Below are positions 55,259 to 64,000 of a DNA stretch of 64,000 bases, one piece after another; the first letter of the stretch is position 1; every line of letters begins with the position of its first letter. This DNA is from Lates calcarifer. Taxonomy: Eukaryota > Chordata > Actinopteri > Centropomidae. Location: contig NC_066835.1 of assembly GCF_001640805.2 (NCBI RefSeq), positions 9,294,227-9,358,226 of the forward strand, given 5' to 3'. Position numbers and translations under genes: made by a program. The notes under the pieces were generated by a model. The model ran no database searches, was not told the DNA's origin, and saw nothing but the letters and a program-made list of their open reading frames with translations.

Positions 55259-57443
55259 TACAACGCTCTGGGAAAGTACAAAAAACATGAGGGTAAAGAA
55301 AGTGTCAAGAAAGATGACGCCAATGCTCTCGCCCTTCCTGAACAATGCACAAAGCTATCCTCCTTCCATGAACTGATGGATTGTAATTGCTGCTTTTAGG
55401 TTGTTATATGTCGACGATTGACCGTGTTAACAATGCAAAGAGACCTGCATCTCAGACTGACTGGTAGTAGTGGATGGATGGACTGTAGATGGCCACGAAG
55501 CAGAGGCCTCTTTTATGACCAGTGTTCAACTTTGCAAGGGCCCTCTGGACCGGGCGACCGGACCGTACGGGAGCCTGTGTGGACAGCATGAATATCACCT
55601 GCGTTTATGCTCACTGTGGGTGTGTACTGCGAGCAGATTCGTACACAGTGTTCAGTGTGCGCACTACCACTGACATAAGCACACTCATGTACACAATTAC
55701 GTATTGAAACATTATTAGGCACCCCAAGCCAACCACTCACTGCCATGTCGTGACTTACCATTCCAGTTATATATGTATTATATCACTGCCACCTTGAGGA
55801 TGTCCTGAGTAACTGCAGACCAGTAGCGGGATTCTAATGGTTTCTGCACTCTTCAAGGGACTCATCGCAAATGGGCTGATATCGGTGCTGAGACAATGAT
55901 GAAAGAACCTTATAGAAAAGTTCCTGCCACTCACTTGGTGTTTATGACTTGCTTTTAGTCTGCCATCATGGGCTTTTATCATTATGAAATACAATTATTA
56001 TTTACTATTCAAATGATACAGTAATGCACAGGCTTGCAATCGGTGGAGAAAATCCCACCAGCACTATTCAACATGAAAACATTTGGCATAGTATTGTCGC
56101 CAATATTCTGTATTTAATTTTAATTTTATTGACAAGTCTTATATGCTTGTTTTCATCAAGTTGTTACTTGATTTTTTTAAAGATGCTGGGGCATATAATA
56201 TTCTTACACCAATTACACCAACTCCTTAGATGATTATAGAGTTTGTGTAAGAATAGTTTGTCAATGTAAGGAATGTAAAATGGATAGGCATTGGTACTGT
56301 ACAGTATGTAGTGCTAAGTACAAGCTGTATTGATAGAAAACTTTTGATACGTGCATCGTCAGCCCATAGATATGTCGTAAAAATGGATAGACGTAGAGTA
56401 GTGAGGGTCAGTGGAATGTTGTATGGCAAGAGTATTTTGTCTATTGAAAATGTTGGGTGGGTTCTGCGGGTGCTTGTCGTATTTCATTTACTTTGGATTG
56501 AGAGTGACTACGAATTTTACAGTGGTTTTTATATGAAATAATGCACAAATATTTTGTGTACAGTTTTTGCTTTTATTTACAGTTTGTCCAGTTTTATTCA
56601 AGTTCAGTTTTTACCAGCAAGGAAAAAGCAAGTTATGCAGAGTTGTATTTTTGTATGTAGTAGTTCTTGCAGAACAGTAACATATTTTAACACTGGTTTA
56701 CGTTTTCTTAACAGGTAGTGCTGCTAGCACACACACACAGACACACATTCTAACTTTCTCAGGTTCTTGTTATGGACGTCCAAACCTTTTGGGCACAGTT
56801 TGCACATCCTTGGGCTACTAACTGACCACATCACAACTCCTTCAGGTTTTCTTTCAAGCTGTTCTACGGTCATGTCATTGATCATAGTCTACTGTCATTC
56901 CTCTATCAAATATATGTTACTGTAGTCATTACTGTCTGAAGATAACTGCCTGTATGAACTGTTTTTGCCAGCAACCATTAATTGTTAGATGGCGAACACG
57001 ATGTAGATCCATGTATAATTGTCTGCTTGACTAAGCACTGTGTGAATTTTCTATTTGATAAAGACTCGTATCTGGTGTCAGTGGTGCATACAATGCAATG
57101 AAAGCTCCAAATACTTTAGGCATAGAGGTTTACAATTAAGATAATGACTGCTTTAGTTTAATTACACTTGATACAATCACTGTAAGTTTTTCTTATGAGT
57201 TAATCAATTTGTACTACATTTCAATCTCATAACATAAAGCTCAAGTCCACTGTTAAGGTTTGAGAACTTTCACTGATTTGAAGCCAATGTAGCTCAATCC
57301 ATCATTTAAACACATTACACACATATTCCAGTGCCACATTTGTTTTTAACATGTTAAATGGAGACTAGGAACACCACAATCATGGCATTATACTTGTGTA
57401 TGAATGCAGGCATTGGTGTCTTATTATTGTGTTGCACCAGTTG

Positions 57444-57449
57444 AATAAA
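57444..57449 (+). terminator. Candidate CDK6 poly(A) signal AATAAA
   Basis: Canonical hexamer with a GT-rich downstream element within 30 bases. It is the last one before the FAM133 promoter region. Confidence 0.5.
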
Positions 57450-57729
57450 AAGCAGCTTTTTAAGAATGTTGTTTTGGACTCATTTGTAGGTGTGATTAAT
57501 TAATTAATCAATCGTTCCTGTGAATTTGTATTTGTCATGAGTGAACATTAGATGCAACATAATTTGTTAGTATACTTGAATTCTGCTACACAGTCTTCTA
57601 CTTCTATTCCGTACCAAAAACATTTTTTAAATACGAGTGTATAACTTTGTATAACTTTAATTGGTGCTCAGTGACATGAATTTGAGAGACTTGGCTACTG
57701 AAAAATAAAAACGGAAATTGCAGGTGGTA

Positions 57730-57941
57730 ATTGTTTCCAGACGATGGCAGTAATGCAACAACCAGGATGCTAACTGCGGCAGTACTACGAAGAAGAAGAA
57801 TACGAAACAGCAGCAGCCTAGGAGGAGTGAAGAAAAGTAGAGCTTCCATTAACCCAGCCTGAGGTGGCTAGGTCAATGTTAGCAAGGTAACACTAATGAT
57901 TGTTCTCTCTGTTAAACACTTCTCCTCATTGCTGACTCGAC
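57730..57941 (+). promoter_or_regulatory. Probable FAM133 promoter / 5' UTR
   Basis: The segment upstream of the FAM133 ATG contains 'gatggcagtaatgcaaca', 'ggatgctaactgcgg' and an AAGAAGAAG run. This resembles a recurrent fish sequence found near 5' ends of genes (recognised from memory). The initiator context gacATGG is good. The transcription start is not determined. Confidence 0.4.
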
Positions 57942-63820
<5,879 letters not shown>

Positions 63821-64000
63821 GTGAGCAATTTAACAGATTTCCTTTTACAGCCACATTGTGCAAACAAGATTTGGGTTTTATTTCGTTCCTTTTAACATGA
63901 AACAAGTAGTATCAGCTTTTGGACAGCAATATGTTTTTGTGTCTAATTTTGATGTAAATTCACTTATATAAAAACGGTCTGGCTGCACCTTCTAACAAAT

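Larger units (their letters stand above)
54811..57470 (+). other. cdk6: CDK6 3' UTR
   Basis: About 2.65 kb without a gene follows the CDK6 stop, AT-rich and with several ATTTA-like stretches. An AATAAA at 57444-57449 followed by a GT-rich segment (atgttgttttgg) is the best poly(A) site before FAM133. A long CDK6 3' UTR is typical of vertebrates. It contains the transposon remnant at 54841-55258. Earlier poly(A) sites are possible. Confidence 0.55.

Overview
The window is vertebrate nuclear DNA, almost certainly from a teleost fish, probably a perciform-type species. The grounds are GT-AG split genes with vertebrate protein families, very dense CA/TG microsatellites, and several interspersed repeats that I recognise from memory as high-copy in spiny-rayed fishes. 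No prokaryotic, viral, CRISPR or operon-like content was seen. The species cannot be named from the sequence.

Three real protein-coding genes can be reconstructed exon by exon. (1) Minus strand, about 876-6828: the 5' part of a HEPACAM2-like immunoglobulin adhesion protein, with a signal-peptide exon and three Ig exons. The transmembrane and cytoplasmic exons were not found and should lie left of position 1. (2) Plus strand, 23863-54810: CDK6, seven coding exons with every splice junction in phase. The exception is one extra base in coding exon 3 that breaks the frame just before the DFG motif. The 3' UTR runs to a poly(A) signal near 57444. (3) Plus strand, 57942 to the right edge: a FAM133-type lysine/serine-rich nuclear protein, ten exons visible, 3' end outside the window.

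Layout: 1-290 interspersed repeat; 876-6828 HEPACAM2 (leftward); 6829 to about 22000 intergenic DNA rich in microsatellites and repeat fragments; about 22000-22893 GC-rich, probable CDK6 promoter and first non-coding exon; 23863-54810 CDK6 coding exons separated by large introns; 54811 to about 57470 CDK6 3' UTR carrying a 418-bp TA-flanked transposon remnant; 57942-63820 FAM133 exons. HEPACAM2 and CDK6 are head-to-head; CDK6 and FAM133 are tandem, with less than 0.5 kb between them. The same three genes are neighbours on human 7q21 (from memory), which supports the names.

The genes are not a functional pathway; their linkage is ancestral synteny. I found no convincing undescribed system. The points most worth checking are the CDK6 frameshift, a protein-like upstream ORF with a splice donor before CDK6, the transposon in the CDK6 3' UTR, and the all-phase-0 small exons of FAM133.
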